From positions 558,001 through 622,000 of the forward strand of contig CAVYHJ010000026.1 in assembly GCA_963768165.1 (NCBI GenBank): DNA of 64,000 bases. Reading direction: 5' to 3'. How positions within the stretch are numbered: position 1 is the stretch's first letter; each line of letters begins with the position of its first letter. Under the pieces are notes generated by a model. That model made no database searches. It saw only the letters and a list, made by a program, of their open reading frames with translations, and had not been told where the DNA came from. This document shows, one piece after another, positions 34,365-42,930 of the stretch. The position numbers and the translations under genes are program-made. This DNA comes from CAVYHJ01 sp963768165 [NCBI: uncultured bacterium]. GTDB taxonomy: Bacteria; UBP4; UBA4092.

Positions 34365-35761
34365 CACCGTCGGTCTTGATGGTGGTGTATTATTTTCCCC
34401 CGCAGGGCAGTGTACAAGTATTGCGCGCTTTAAAATTCGCCAAATACCTGCCTGAATTCGGCTGGAAACCGGTTATCCTTTCCGTTAAAGATATCCTGCA
34501 CTATTACAACGACCCGGATTTGATCAAAGAGTTACCGAATTCAGTTGAGATTCTCCGAACCAGTTCTCTTGATCCTTTTCGATTCATGGGTGTTTTAAAA
34601 AACCTCACCCCAACCATAAACCCTCACCCCAAAAAAAACGTAGAGTATCCAGCGCGCTGGATACCTACAGGGGGAGAGGGGGGAGGGAAGGAGAAGGGGA
34701 ATTGCGCAGGATACCTACAGGGAGAGGGGGGAGAGGATGTTTTCTTTCGCTTCCGTAATAAATTTAATGAACTAAACCGATGGCTGGCACTCCCGGATTC
34801 GAGATTTGGTTGGTATCCTTTTGCGGTTTCACAAGGTAGAAAAGCAATTAAGAACCAGGAGATTAAAATGATCTATTCTTCCTCGCCACCTAATATCGCC
34901 CATCTGGTGGCTTTAAAACTGCATCGGGAAACGGGATTACCTTGGATTGCCGATTTCAAAGATATGTGGGCGGATTATCCTCATAGTCTTCCGACGCAAT
35001 GGCATCGTCGGAAAATGCAGAATTGGGAAGAAAAAATTGTGACCCACGCATCCAAAGTCATCGCTATTAATCCTGCCATTACCAACGACTTTCAAAAACG
35101 TTATCCTTCCATTTCACCAGACCACTTCCAGACTCTGGTTCACGGATATGACCCGCTTGAATTTAGCGGACTGGTTCGTCAACCCTATCCTAAATTTACC
35201 ATTGTACATACCGGCAGTTTTTATGAACCGCGCCAAATTGCCGATTACTTTTTTAAAGCTATCGCAGAACTCTTACTCGATAAACCTGAACTGAAAGACA
35301 AAATGGAAATTATACTAGTGGGAACACTCACAAACCGTCAAAAAATGTTGATGGAAAATTTGCAACTAAACTCTGTTATCAAACTGGTAGGCTCTGTAAA
35401 CCGGAGGGAAGCCGTCCAATATCAAATCAACGCAGATGTTTTATTATTACTGGTCGGCGAAGGATACCGCAGTGAATTAGTGCTCCCTGCTAAAACATGG
35501 GAATATTTCGCCTCCGGTCATCCCATCTTATGTATGGCACCGCCGGGAGTAACCTCTGACCTTATTAAAAAACACAATGCTGGAATTGTCGTTTTACCAC
35601 AGGATGTTACAGCAATTAGAAAAGCAGTTGAAGATTTTTATCAACAATACTCCACCAATAGGTTATCCTCTGCCGATTCTTCCGTATATTCACAATACGA
35701 CAGGCGTAAAATCACCGGTGAACTAGCAAGTCTTTTTACACTATGCCTTCCCAAATCATGA
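34361..35761 (+). CDS. GT4-like glycosyltransferase with an in-frame repeat insertion
   Basis: GT-B enzyme: N-terminal VLMVVYYFPPQGSVQVLRALKFAKYL, LPWIADFKDMWADYP in the middle, and a C-terminal half with TIVHTGSFYEPRQIAD and LPAKTWEYFASGHPILCM. About 46 residues (LTPTINPHPKK... to GGEDV) between VLKN and FFRFRNKFNEL are encoded by low-complexity DNA at about 34602-34737 and are foreign to the family. Without them the length is about 420, normal for the group. The frame is kept. Both ends of the gene overlap neighbours as ATGA (34361 and 35758). Confidence 0.85.
   Translation: MTPSVLMVVYYFPPQGSVQVLRALKFAKYLPEFGWKPVILSVKDILHYYNDPDLIKELPNSVEILRTSSLDPFRFMGVLKNLTPTINPHPKKNVEYPARWIPTGGEGGGKEKGNCAGYLQGEGGEDVFFRFRNKFNELNRWLALPDSRFGWYPFAVSQGRKAIKNQEIKMIYSSSPPNIAHLVALKLHRETGLPWIADFKDMWADYPHSLPTQWHRRKMQNWEEKIVTHASKVIAINPAITNDFQKRYPSISPDHFQTLVHGYDPLEFSGLVRQPYPKFTIVHTGSFYEPRQIADYFFKAIAELLLDKPELKDKMEIILVGTLTNRQKMLMENLQLNSVIKLVGSVNRREAVQYQINADVLLLLVGEGYRSELVLPAKTWEYFASGHPILCMAPPGVTSDLIKKHNAGIVVLPQDVTAIRKAVEDFYQQYSTNRLSSADSSVYSQYDRRKITGELASLFTLCLPKS
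34602..34737. repeat. Low-complexity repeat inserted in a glycosyltransferase gene
   Basis: Begins CCTCACCCC..., contains the perfect 20-bp palindrome GTATCCAGCGCGCTGGATAC (34645-34664) and two similar direct repeats ATACCTACAGGG(GG)AGAGG (from 34661 and 34711). This C-rich to G-rich layout resembles known dispersed intergenic repeats. Confidence 0.7.
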
Positions 35762-37092
35762 TATCCTCACAATCCTTTTGGAATAAAAAAATAATGTGGA
35801 TTTTGATTCTCGGATTCATTCTGCGAATGGCGGTAGTGATTCTCACAAGAAATAACCTGCCGGTCTCCGATCCCAAAGATTACGACGTCATTGCCATAAA
35901 TATAACTCAAGGGTACGGATTCCATGATGAAATCGGTCATTGGATTTCACGTCCACCGGGATATCCATTTTTCCTGGCGCTTATTTATTTTATATTCGGT
36001 CACCATTATTGGATTGTAACTTTACTGCAAGCCATCATGAGTATTGGCATTGTCGGATTAATCTATCGTATTACCGCAGAATATTTCACCGAGTCAATCG
36101 CTTTATGGGCAGCAGGATTGGCTTCTTTATACCCAGATTTCATTGTTTATTGCGGATATTTATTTTCTGAGACCTTCTACTTATTTTGCCTGTATGGGAG
36201 TCTATTCCTTTTCTTTCAATCCCTGAAAGAGACAAAAATTCTTTCTGTCCCTGTAGTTCTGTCTGGAATTGGCTTAGGGGTAAGCGCTTTAATACGTCCT
36301 GTGACTTTATTACTCCCTTTTATTTTTTTACCAATACAAAATATCAGGATGGATACTCATACTTTTGATAAAAATATCCTCATTAAAAAAGCTTTTATTA
36401 TTGTAATAATGCTGCTAATTATCTTTCCATGGACACTTCGCAATTATCTTCTCGGTCATACATTAATACCGGTCGCTGCCATTGATGGGATTAACTTATG
36501 GATTGGAAACAATCCTTCTGCGAATGGGAGTTATCAATTGCCCCTGCACAATAATCTTTTAAATAATCCTTTCTTAAATGAAATCGAATTGAATCATATT
36601 GCTTATAAAGAAGGCATACATTTTATTCTCTATTCACCTTTGCAATGTATCCGTCTTGGGATCACCAAGTTTGTTCGTACCGTTCTCCCAATCCCCGATT
36701 CCCTCTTTCGTGAATTTCTACCCAATATTCCATCCGCTAAATACACTTTGATTATAATCTCGACTCTTTCCTTTGAAATGGGATTGTGGGGATGCGGCCT
36801 TCGGTTTAACACAATCCGGTTTATTAAACCCGTAGAAAGTTACCTCCTGACATTCTTGATTTATTTTATAGCAACCAATGTTATATTTTTTAGTGTCCCT
36901 CGCTATAAATTTCCCTTCCTTCCAATCTTAATAATTTTTGGCAGCGCCGGATTGGAGACGTCATTCTCTAACAAATCGAAAATCTCTTTTTCGGATATAA
37001 ACAATATCGTAAAAAATCCGGGTTTGATTACAACAATTGTATTACAAACAGTAGGTATGATTTACTTCTATTTCTTTTGGATTAGAAAATAG
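35758..37092 (+). CDS. ArnT/GT39-like polytopic glycosyltransferase
   Basis: Integral-membrane GT-C type transferase that would use a polyprenyl-phosphate sugar. About eleven transmembrane segments are present. The first periplasmic loop carries the acidic motif VSDPKDYDVIAINITQGYGF followed by ISRPPGYPFFLALIY, the hallmark of this family, and a later loop has GINLWIGNNPSANGSYQ. The ATG at 35758 overlaps the preceding stop (ATGA) and is preferred to 35743. Third gene of the operon with the two GT4 genes. Converges with rimI at 37095. Confidence 0.85.
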   Translation: MISSQSFWNKKIMWILILGFILRMAVVILTRNNLPVSDPKDYDVIAINITQGYGFHDEIGHWISRPPGYPFFLALIYFIFGHHYWIVTLLQAIMSIGIVGLIYRITAEYFTESIALWAAGLASLYPDFIVYCGYLFSETFYLFCLYGSLFLFFQSLKETKILSVPVVLSGIGLGVSALIRPVTLLLPFIFLPIQNIRMDTHTFDKNILIKKAFIIVIMLLIIFPWTLRNYLLGHTLIPVAAIDGINLWIGNNPSANGSYQLPLHNNLLNNPFLNEIELNHIAYKEGIHFILYSPLQCIRLGITKFVRTVLPIPDSLFREFLPNIPSAKYTLIIISTLSFEMGLWGCGLRFNTIRFIKPVESYLLTFLIYFIATNVIFFSVPRYKFPFLPILIIFGSAGLETSFSNKSKISFSDINNIVKNPGLITTIVLQTVGMIYFYFFWIRK

Positions 37093-37094
37093 GT

Positions 37095-37652
37095 TTAATT
37101 GCGGGATGGAATCTCGTCTTTCACCATCACTAGAGCATCTTCCGTGGGTTGGGAATAATATTTTTTTCGAATAGCGACTTCCTTGAATCCAAAACGATGA
37201 TATAACTGTATGGCGGATTCATTGCTCTGTCGGACTTCCAGCGAAATTCGTTTGACTTGCCACTGTTGACCCAATTTGAGGATATTTTGAATAAGTGCCA
37301 TAGCTATTCCATGACGACGAAACTCTGGAGATACCGCCAGATTTCCTATATGGATTTCATCTATCACATGCCAAAAAACCGAATATCCGCAAACTGGCCC
37401 TGAGCGGGATGCCGCTTCGGGAGTTTTCTCTTGCGGTGAGGAGACTTCCACCCACCGGGCTACAATTGGATAAGACAATGTCGTCTCCCTCAATTCCGTT
37501 TCAAACATATTACGCGTCCAAGGCATGGAAAATGAAACCTTTTCGATTTGAAGAACTTCTTCTAAATCACTTTCCAACATCCGTTCAATGATTAAATTTG
37601 GGTAGGGAGAATCCGATTGGGTCTGCCTATCTGATAAATCCGTCACTGCCAT
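37095..37652 (-). CDS. rimI: Ribosomal-protein-alanine N-acetyltransferase
   Basis: GNAT acetyltransferase of the RimI type, which acetylates the N-terminal Ala of ribosomal protein S18. Conserved features: EVLQIEKVSFSMPWTRNMF near the start, IGNLAVSPEFRRHGIAMALI (acetyl-CoA loop) and LEVRQSNESAIQLYHRFGF plus the terminal EDALVMVK. About 20 residues (VEVSSPQEKTPEAASRSG) extend one loop. The upstream frame reaches 37814 but overlaps the PBP gene; the ATG at 37652 lies just after the PBP stop and has GAGGAG upstream. Co-transcribed with the PBP gene. Confidence 0.9.
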   Translation of the reverse strand: MAVTDLSDRQTQSDSPYPNLIIERMLESDLEEVLQIEKVSFSMPWTRNMFETELRETTLSYPIVARWVEVSSPQEKTPEAASRSGPVCGYSVFWHVIDEIHIGNLAVSPEFRRHGIAMALIQNILKLGQQWQVKRISLEVRQSNESAIQLYHRFGFKEVAIRKKYYSQPTEDALVMVKDEIPSRN

Positions 37653-37656
37653 TCGT

Positions 37657-40086
37657 CTACTGCTCCTCTGGCATAGCCGCTTCCGACGGGGATTCTGAGT
37701 CTTCTTCAGGAGGTATGATATGAATATTCGCAAGATTATGGTCGGAAGTGCAATATTCTTTAGGTTCTGTACCTGCTTTAAAAACTTCTTTTGTGATTCG
37801 AATCGCGTGGGCAAGTTTCGGGTCGCCGCTATTTTTCAGCTGTTCCACAGCAGCATAACATTTTGCCGTAGCTAGTTTACCGGAAGCACTGCAAATATCA
37901 GCGAACACCACTCCATCGGGAACCGGGAAGTCTGGAGCGGTCGAATCATCGCTGGTAATTTGTAACATAAAATCCCGCCATATCGGAGCCGCAACCATTC
38001 CTCCAGTCATGCCACGTCCTAATGATTTTCTGGCGTTGCTACCCGGAGGATTGTCATAGCCCATCCAGGTGCAAACCACCAAATCGGGTGTATATCCCAC
38101 AAACCACGCGTCTGAATAATCGCTGGTCGTTCCGGTTTTTCCTGCCGCCGGACGATGAAAATAGGGACCCACGGTATACGCCGCTGTGCCTTCTTTAATG
38201 ACCCCTTTCAACATATCGGTAAGAATATAACACACCTGCGGACTTAATGCGTCCTGAGATGAAGATTGATATTCATCTACTTTTGACCCTTTTGCATCAG
38301 TGATATATCGCAGCGATTCCGGTTGATACCATTTTCCGCCGTTCGCAAAGACGACATATGCCGCCGCCAGTTCAACCGGTGTCACATCCAAACTCCCCAA
38401 AGCCAAAGTCAAATCATGATTTAATTTTCGGGTATCGGTATCTTGAATTCCTAGGCGGTGGGCATATTCAATCACTTTATCAATTCCCAGCCGCTGCGCC
38501 AATCTCACAGTCGGTACATTTCTTGACTGTTCGAGAGCCAAACGCAAAGTTACATCTCCTAAAAATCTCCTGTCATAATTTTGCGGAGACCAATTTTTGA
38601 ATTTAATCGGTGCATCTAGAATTGTATCTATCGGAGTGAAGCCATTATCTATCGCAGTCGCATAGACAATGGGTTTGAACGCCGATCCCGGCTGGCGATA
38701 TGCTTGAATCGCCCTGTTGTATTCGCTCTCTTCATAACTGTATCCGCCTACCATCGCTTTAATCTGTCCTGTTTTCGCGTCAATTGCAATTAAGGCCCCT
38801 TGAATATGCGGTTCGGAAATAAATTGCAAGCCAGGTTCTTTTTTTGTATCCACATTCACAATCTGAACAGGAAGATAGTTATCCACCTTGATGACATTTT
38901 CCGGTTTTAAATAATTCAAATCCTGCGGAAGGGTTAACTTTGCCGGTTGACCGGAGACCGTCACCTGCAATTCATGGGGAGATTTTATTTTTACGATTTT
39001 CGCAAAGGCTCTTACATTGGCTTTCAATTCATATTTCTTATTTTTTGCCACCGCATTAATTCTGGCCTGTTGGTCCTTTTCAAATAATTCCAAATGTGCT
39101 TTTAAAACTTGCTGTGCTACCTTTTGGTATTTCACATTCATTGTTGTATAGACACGGAGTCCTTCCTGGTAAAGGGCGGTATATCCATAATTAGGGTCTT
39201 CCACCATCTGTCTGCGAATTTGTTCCATAAAATAGGCAGCTTCCGTAAATTGTTCCCGTCGTTTCGATAATATAATCGGGGATAATTTGGCTCTTTGCGC
39301 TTGTTTCTTTGTTATATACCCTTCGGTCGCCATCCGATCGAGAACTTCCGCACGACGTGTTTTTGCCCGTTTCATATTCTTAAAGGGTGAATAGCCTTCC
39401 GGTAATTGGGGTAAGCCGGCTATCAAGGCACATTCCGCGAGACCCAATTTATCCACACTTTTTCCGAAATATAAATTCGACGCGGCCTCCACGCCATAAG
39501 AGCCGTGCCCTAGATAAATCCGATTAAGATAAAGTTCTAAAATCTGATCTTTCGTATATTTTTTACTTATTTGGATAGCAATCAGCATCTCTTTGATTTT
39601 ACGGATTAATGTTTTTTCCCGGCTGAGATATAAAATGCGCGCCAATTGTTGAGGAATAGTACTTCCTCCTTGTATTCTTTTACCAGATTCAATATCACGC
39701 CATACAGCACGAGCGATTCCCATCGGATCAATTCCCCCGTGTTTATAGAAATTTTTATCTTCCACCGCAATTACGGCATTTTTTAGGTCTTTGGGGATTT
39801 TAGATATTGAAACCGGTATGCGGTTCTCTTTGGCAAACTCTCCGACCATTTCACCAGAATCGGAATAAACAATAGATGATTGCAACGGTTTCTCTTTCAA
39901 CAAATCATCCAAATTGGGAGTGGGAAATATTTTGGGTAATGCAAACGCCGTAGCTATCGCTGACAAAACCGCCAGTAAAATCAAAATAACAAGACTCAGT
40001 AAAATGCGTTTCCCCCAAGATTTAGGTGTACGCGATTTTCCCCCGCTTGGTTTTTGAAGATAACTTCTGTTTTTATTTGTACTCAT
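37657..40086 (-). CDS. Class A penicillin-binding protein (PBP1A type)
   Basis: Bifunctional peptidoglycan glycosyltransferase/transpeptidase. A basic cytoplasmic tail and one transmembrane helix (about 28-50) precede the GT51 domain with catalytic E109 (EDKNFYKHGG) and GGSTIPQQLAR. A linker of about 120 residues with an OB-like insert follows, then the transpeptidase with SAFK (S468, K471), SRN (521-523) and KTGT (650-653). The tail is acidic and low-complexity. It is anchored in the inner membrane and acts in the periplasm. It overlaps nothing upstream; rimI follows after its stop. Confidence 0.95.
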   Translation of the reverse strand: MSTNKNRSYLQKPSGGKSRTPKSWGKRILLSLVILILLAVLSAIATAFALPKIFPTPNLDDLLKEKPLQSSIVYSDSGEMVGEFAKENRIPVSISKIPKDLKNAVIAVEDKNFYKHGGIDPMGIARAVWRDIESGKRIQGGSTIPQQLARILYLSREKTLIRKIKEMLIAIQISKKYTKDQILELYLNRIYLGHGSYGVEAASNLYFGKSVDKLGLAECALIAGLPQLPEGYSPFKNMKRAKTRRAEVLDRMATEGYITKKQAQRAKLSPIILSKRREQFTEAAYFMEQIRRQMVEDPNYGYTALYQEGLRVYTTMNVKYQKVAQQVLKAHLELFEKDQQARINAVAKNKKYELKANVRAFAKIVKIKSPHELQVTVSGQPAKLTLPQDLNYLKPENVIKVDNYLPVQIVNVDTKKEPGLQFISEPHIQGALIAIDAKTGQIKAMVGGYSYEESEYNRAIQAYRQPGSAFKPIVYATAIDNGFTPIDTILDAPIKFKNWSPQNYDRRFLGDVTLRLALEQSRNVPTVRLAQRLGIDKVIEYAHRLGIQDTDTRKLNHDLTLALGSLDVTPVELAAAYVVFANGGKWYQPESLRYITDAKGSKVDEYQSSSQDALSPQVCYILTDMLKGVIKEGTAAYTVGPYFHRPAAGKTGTTSDYSDAWFVGYTPDLVVCTWMGYDNPPGSNARKSLGRGMTGGMVAAPIWRDFMLQITSDDSTAPDFPVPDGVVFADICSASGKLATAKCYAAVEQLKNSGDPKLAHAIRITKEVFKAGTEPKEYCTSDHNLANIHIIPPEEDSESPSEAAMPEEQ

Positions 40087-40312
40087 CTTGACTATTATTG
40101 ATATTATCGAGAATCAATCAACACTGTCAATCAACAACGATTTAAAAACATAAATAATTAGGATTATGCAAGAATCATGCGCGTTGATAAATTCTTTCTT
40201 ATCATTCCCCACTTCTTGAAATTCCATCAGTTAGAAAAATTAAAAAATCTGATGCCATCTCTTATATCTTCCAGTGTGTCAATTTGTTGACGTTCCAAAT
40301 CGTTCAATCAAA

Positions 40313-40341
40313 TTGACAGGTATTGGTGTTTCTTCTAGGAT
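40313..40341 (+). promoter_or_regulatory. Promoter of the tRNA cluster
   Basis: TTGACA (40313-40318), a 17-base spacer and TAGGAT (40336-40341), ending 15 bases before the first tRNA. Confidence 0.65.
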
Positions 40342-40356
40342 GGAAAGGCAATTCTT

Positions 40357-40433
40357 CGGGGCGTAGCACAGCTGGCTAGCGCGCATGGTTTGGGACCATG
40401 AGGTCGCCGGTTCAAATCCGGCCGCCCCGACCA
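40357..40433 (+). tRNA. tRNA-Pro (anticodon TGG)
   Basis: 77-base cloverleaf: acceptor CGGGGCG pairs with CGCCCCG, anticodon loop TTTGGGA, T loop TTCAAAT, and encoded CCA at the 3' end. Confidence 0.97.
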
Positions 40434-40509
40434 GTCAAGACAAGTTTCGAGTTTTGGGTTTCGGATTAGAAACTCCAAACTCTACACTCTAAACTTTAAA
40501 CTATTGCAT

Positions 40510-40586
40510 GCGCCCGTAGCTCAGGTGGATAGAGCATCTGCCTTCTAAGCAGAGGGTCACAGGTTCGATTCCTGTCGGGCGCACCA
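40510..40586 (+). tRNA. tRNA-Arg (anticodon TCT)
   Basis: Acceptor GCGCCCG pairs with CGGGCGC; anticodon loop CTTCTAA between TCTGC and GCAGA; T loop TTCGATT; encoded CCA. Confidence 0.97.
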
Positions 40587-40695
40587 TGAAAAACATGTTC
40601 AATGAGTCCTTTGGCAATTGCTGAGACTACGTTTTTCGTGTAGAATCTTATACTTACCGTAATTAATCTTATGTTTATATTTATGCAAATTCGAT

Positions 40696-40774
40696 GGTGG
40701 GTGTAGCTCAACCTGGTTAGAGCACTAGATTGTGGATCTAGGGGTTGCGGGTTCAAATCCCGTCATCCACCCCA
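40696..40774 (+). tRNA. tRNA-His (anticodon GTG)
   Basis: Acceptor GTGGGTG pairs with CATCCAC, with the extra 5' G (G-1, 40696) opposite C73 that is diagnostic for tRNA-His. Anticodon loop TTGTGGA; encoded CCA. Confidence 0.97.
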
Positions 40775-40836
40775 ATAAAGAAAGTTTAAAGGTACCCCGT
40801 TTTAAACTTTCATAATTAAACAAAAAACTGTCGCAC

Positions 40837-40913
40837 GCGCCCATAGCTCAATTGGATAGAGCATCAGCCTACGGAGCTGGGGGTTGGGGGTTCGACTCCC
40901 TCTGGGCGCGCCA
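40837..40913 (+). tRNA. tRNA-Arg (anticodon ACG)
   Basis: Acceptor GCGCCCA pairs with TGGGCGC; anticodon loop CTACGGA, A34 presumably read as inosine; encoded CCA. Last of four same-strand tRNAs. Confidence 0.96.
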
Positions 40914-40934
40914 AAATAAGAATCAATATAATTG

Positions 40935-40961
40935 GGGACTAATCGAATTAGTCCCTTTTTT
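40935..40961 (+). terminator. Intrinsic terminator of the tRNA cluster
   Basis: 9-bp perfect stem GGGACTAAT/ATTAGTCCC with a CGA loop and six T, 21 bases after the last tRNA. Confidence 0.9.
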
Positions 40962-41131
40962 ATTCTTTCAATTAAACCTCTAAACTAATTCCATATTTTA
41001 CCAAATTTAACAATATAATATTGCTTTTTTCTCTGTGAATAACTATACTGATGAATATTATGTGTAGATTTTTTTGTATAACTAAAACGGAAGAAGTAAT
41101 TAGCAGGTAATTAAATTGATACAATCGGGAG

Positions 41132-41338
41132 GTGGTTTATGAAAAAATTTTTGAACGAGTAGGAATAGCCGTATTAATCTTCGTTGTGTTCTACTTGGTA
41201 CATTTAGGAGGAGCACTGATGTCAGAACGCAGCAACTTCGCCGTTTTGATAGGTTTTATAATTTATGCTGCCATAATCGTAGCGTTTATAGGACTCCTAG
41301 AGCATCTATACAAAAATTTTAAAAGGGGAGGTAAGTAA
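41132..41338 (+). CDS. Small two-helix membrane protein, start probably frameshifted
   Basis: About 68 residues with two transmembrane helices (VGIAVLIFVVFYLVHLGGA and FAVLIGFIIYAAIIVAFIGLL) and a basic tail. The listed frame starts at a GTG inside its own GGGAGGTGG ribosome site. The ATG that is well placed (41139, six bases after GGGAGG) reads MKKFLNE and stops; one more A in the A6 run would give MKKIFERVGIAV in the long frame. A missing base is the best explanation. The next gene starts directly after its stop, so they form a pair with the SPFH lipoprotein. Confidence 0.65.
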   Translation: MVYEKIFERVGIAVLIFVVFYLVHLGGALMSERSNFAVLIGFIIYAAIIVAFIGLLEHLYKNFKRGGK

Positions 41339-42208
41339 ATGAAAAGGTTAATGTTATTGGTTACAAGTTTGTGCTTGGTGATTCTTGTTGGTTGTTCCAG
41401 GGTTGAACCAGGTCACGTGGGAATAAAGATAAACTACTATGGTTCGCAGAGGGGTGTAGGACAGATTCCGTTATTGACGGGTATGGTCTTCTATAATCCG
41501 ATGACCGAAACAGTTCTTCAATATCCCACTTTTGTTCAGACTGCAATTTGGACGAAGAGCCCGACAGAAGGAAACCCTAATAACGAGGAAATTTCGTTTA
41601 ACTCTTCTGACGGTGCCGTGTTTACGGCGGATCTTTCTTTGTCGTATCAGTTGGATGCTACGAAGGTCCCTGATTTCTACGTGAAATTTCGAAGTGATAA
41701 TTTGTCAAATTTTACACATGGATTTTTAAGAAATGTAGCAAGAGACTGTATTAATGAGGTCTCGGCTCGATATACTGCTGAACAGCTATATAGTTCTTCA
41801 AAAGAAGAATTCTTGAGACTTGCTAAAGAACGTATAAATTCTCAAGTCACTACGTTTGGTGTGGAAATTCAGCAGTTTGGATTTGTTGGCGCTCCCAGAC
41901 CCCCACAAAATATTGTGGATTCTATCAATAACAAAATTCAGGCTACACAAGATGCTCAAAAAGCACAAAATCAAGTCGCACAAGCCGAGGCGGTTGCCAG
42001 ATCAAGAGTGGCGACTGCGGAGGGGGAAGCCAGAGCAAATGCTGCACTTGCGTCTTCTTTAACACCTACGTTGCTGGAGTGGAAGAAACTTGAAATAAGT
42101 GCTAAGTTAGCCGAGAAGTGGGACGGGAAACAACCTGAAACCCTTGTAACTGGTATAGGTGGAAATAGCTTAATACTGCAGCTTCCAGCGAATAAGAGTG
42201 AGAAATAA
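41339..42208 (+). CDS. SPFH/Band 7 (prohibitin-like) lipoprotein
   Basis: Exported protein with a lipoprotein signal peptide: hydrophobic core LMLLVTSLCLVILVG then Cys19 (VGCS). The SPFH/Band 7 domain covers about residues 25-200 (VEPGHVGIKINYYG, SFNSSDGAVFTADLSLSYQLD, FGVEIQQFGFVG), followed by an Ala/Gln/Glu-rich coiled coil (QAQNQVAQAEAVARSRVATAEGEA region) typical of oligomerising prohibitins. It likely forms membrane-attached rings; the partner is probably the small membrane protein just upstream. GGGGAGG lies before the ATG. Confidence 0.88.
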   Translation: MKRLMLLVTSLCLVILVGCSRVEPGHVGIKINYYGSQRGVGQIPLLTGMVFYNPMTETVLQYPTFVQTAIWTKSPTEGNPNNEEISFNSSDGAVFTADLSLSYQLDATKVPDFYVKFRSDNLSNFTHGFLRNVARDCINEVSARYTAEQLYSSSKEEFLRLAKERINSQVTTFGVEIQQFGFVGAPRPPQNIVDSINNKIQATQDAQKAQNQVAQAEAVARSRVATAEGEARANAALASSLTPTLLEWKKLEISAKLAEKWDGKQPETLVTGIGGNSLILQLPANKSEK

Positions 42209-42930
42209 ATTTCTCTGATATCTGATATAAGCCGTCCCAAGATTTCTTCATATAGTCTGGGCAGGGTTATTATATTGGACTTTGAAAGCAGGTTTTGCAA
42301 CGTGCGATAGGATTTCTCTATCAAAACAAAACCAGTGATAGTAGCAGTGCGTTTTGAAGCTTTTTTACCAAGGGGTGAATTATTCCCTCTGAGTGCCCAC
42401 TCTACAGATTTAGTTGATTGAAATCACTAACCTTGCGAGTGGCGATTTTTTTAAAAGAGAGAATGGGTCGAAAAGAGTGGATTTGGGGAGTTATTTTTAA
42501 GTTTTTCGACTACATTCTGTAAATCATTCAGGTTAAAACTATTGTACCGTTCAAAGACTTCCAATTTGTCTTATGTCTGTTATTCAAATAGTCTTTAATT
42601 TTTCTAACCCATCGAGTGACGGCACAGTGTTCCTCTCAGATCATGAAACGTAAAATCTTCAATCTCCTGCCTTACAGCAAGCGTTTAAAAGCTTTTATAG
42701 ATGTCGGCCCACCTTTTTTCTCTTTATGAATCATGGAACTTAGACCGGAAATGGGATTCAGTGAAGACCATTTCTTAAAAAAGCTATTCAGATAACTCGA
42801 GTCTTCCGACCCAACAGTATAAGACTGTAAATCCGTCGCCGGTAGAGATGCACCATACAATTCCCTTCTATAATAAATCCTCGTAATATTATATAATTCA
42901 CATATTAAATAAAACATACAGAATGTAAAT
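42209..42930. other. Intergenic region with an integrase remnant
   Basis: 722 bases without an intact gene. On the - strand about 42610-42730 there are traces of a tyrosine recombinase (see separate entry). The rest shows only short ORFs with no recognisable similarity. Confidence 0.6.
42610..42715 (-). pseudogene. Tyrosine recombinase (integrase) remnant
   Basis: Read on the - strand, one frame gives DFTFHDLRGTLCRHSMG, the H-x-L-R box of phage-type integrases, ending in a stop. Just upstream in another frame is GGPTSIKAFKRLL, and a one-base correction between them would read KAGIEDFTFHDLRGT. The catalytic Tyr region cannot be found. It is a short, frameshifted fossil beside a gene cluster boundary. 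Confidence 0.5.

Noticed and set aside
37652-37814. N-terminal extension of RimI by 54 residues
   Set aside because: It lies wholly in the PBP coding region and has no similarity to the family; the ATG at 37652 has a ribosome site.
42810-42860. Sequence resembling a tRNA-Tyr anticodon arm (CTGTAAATCCGTC)
   Set aside because: No acceptor stem or T arm can be formed around it; at most a fragment.
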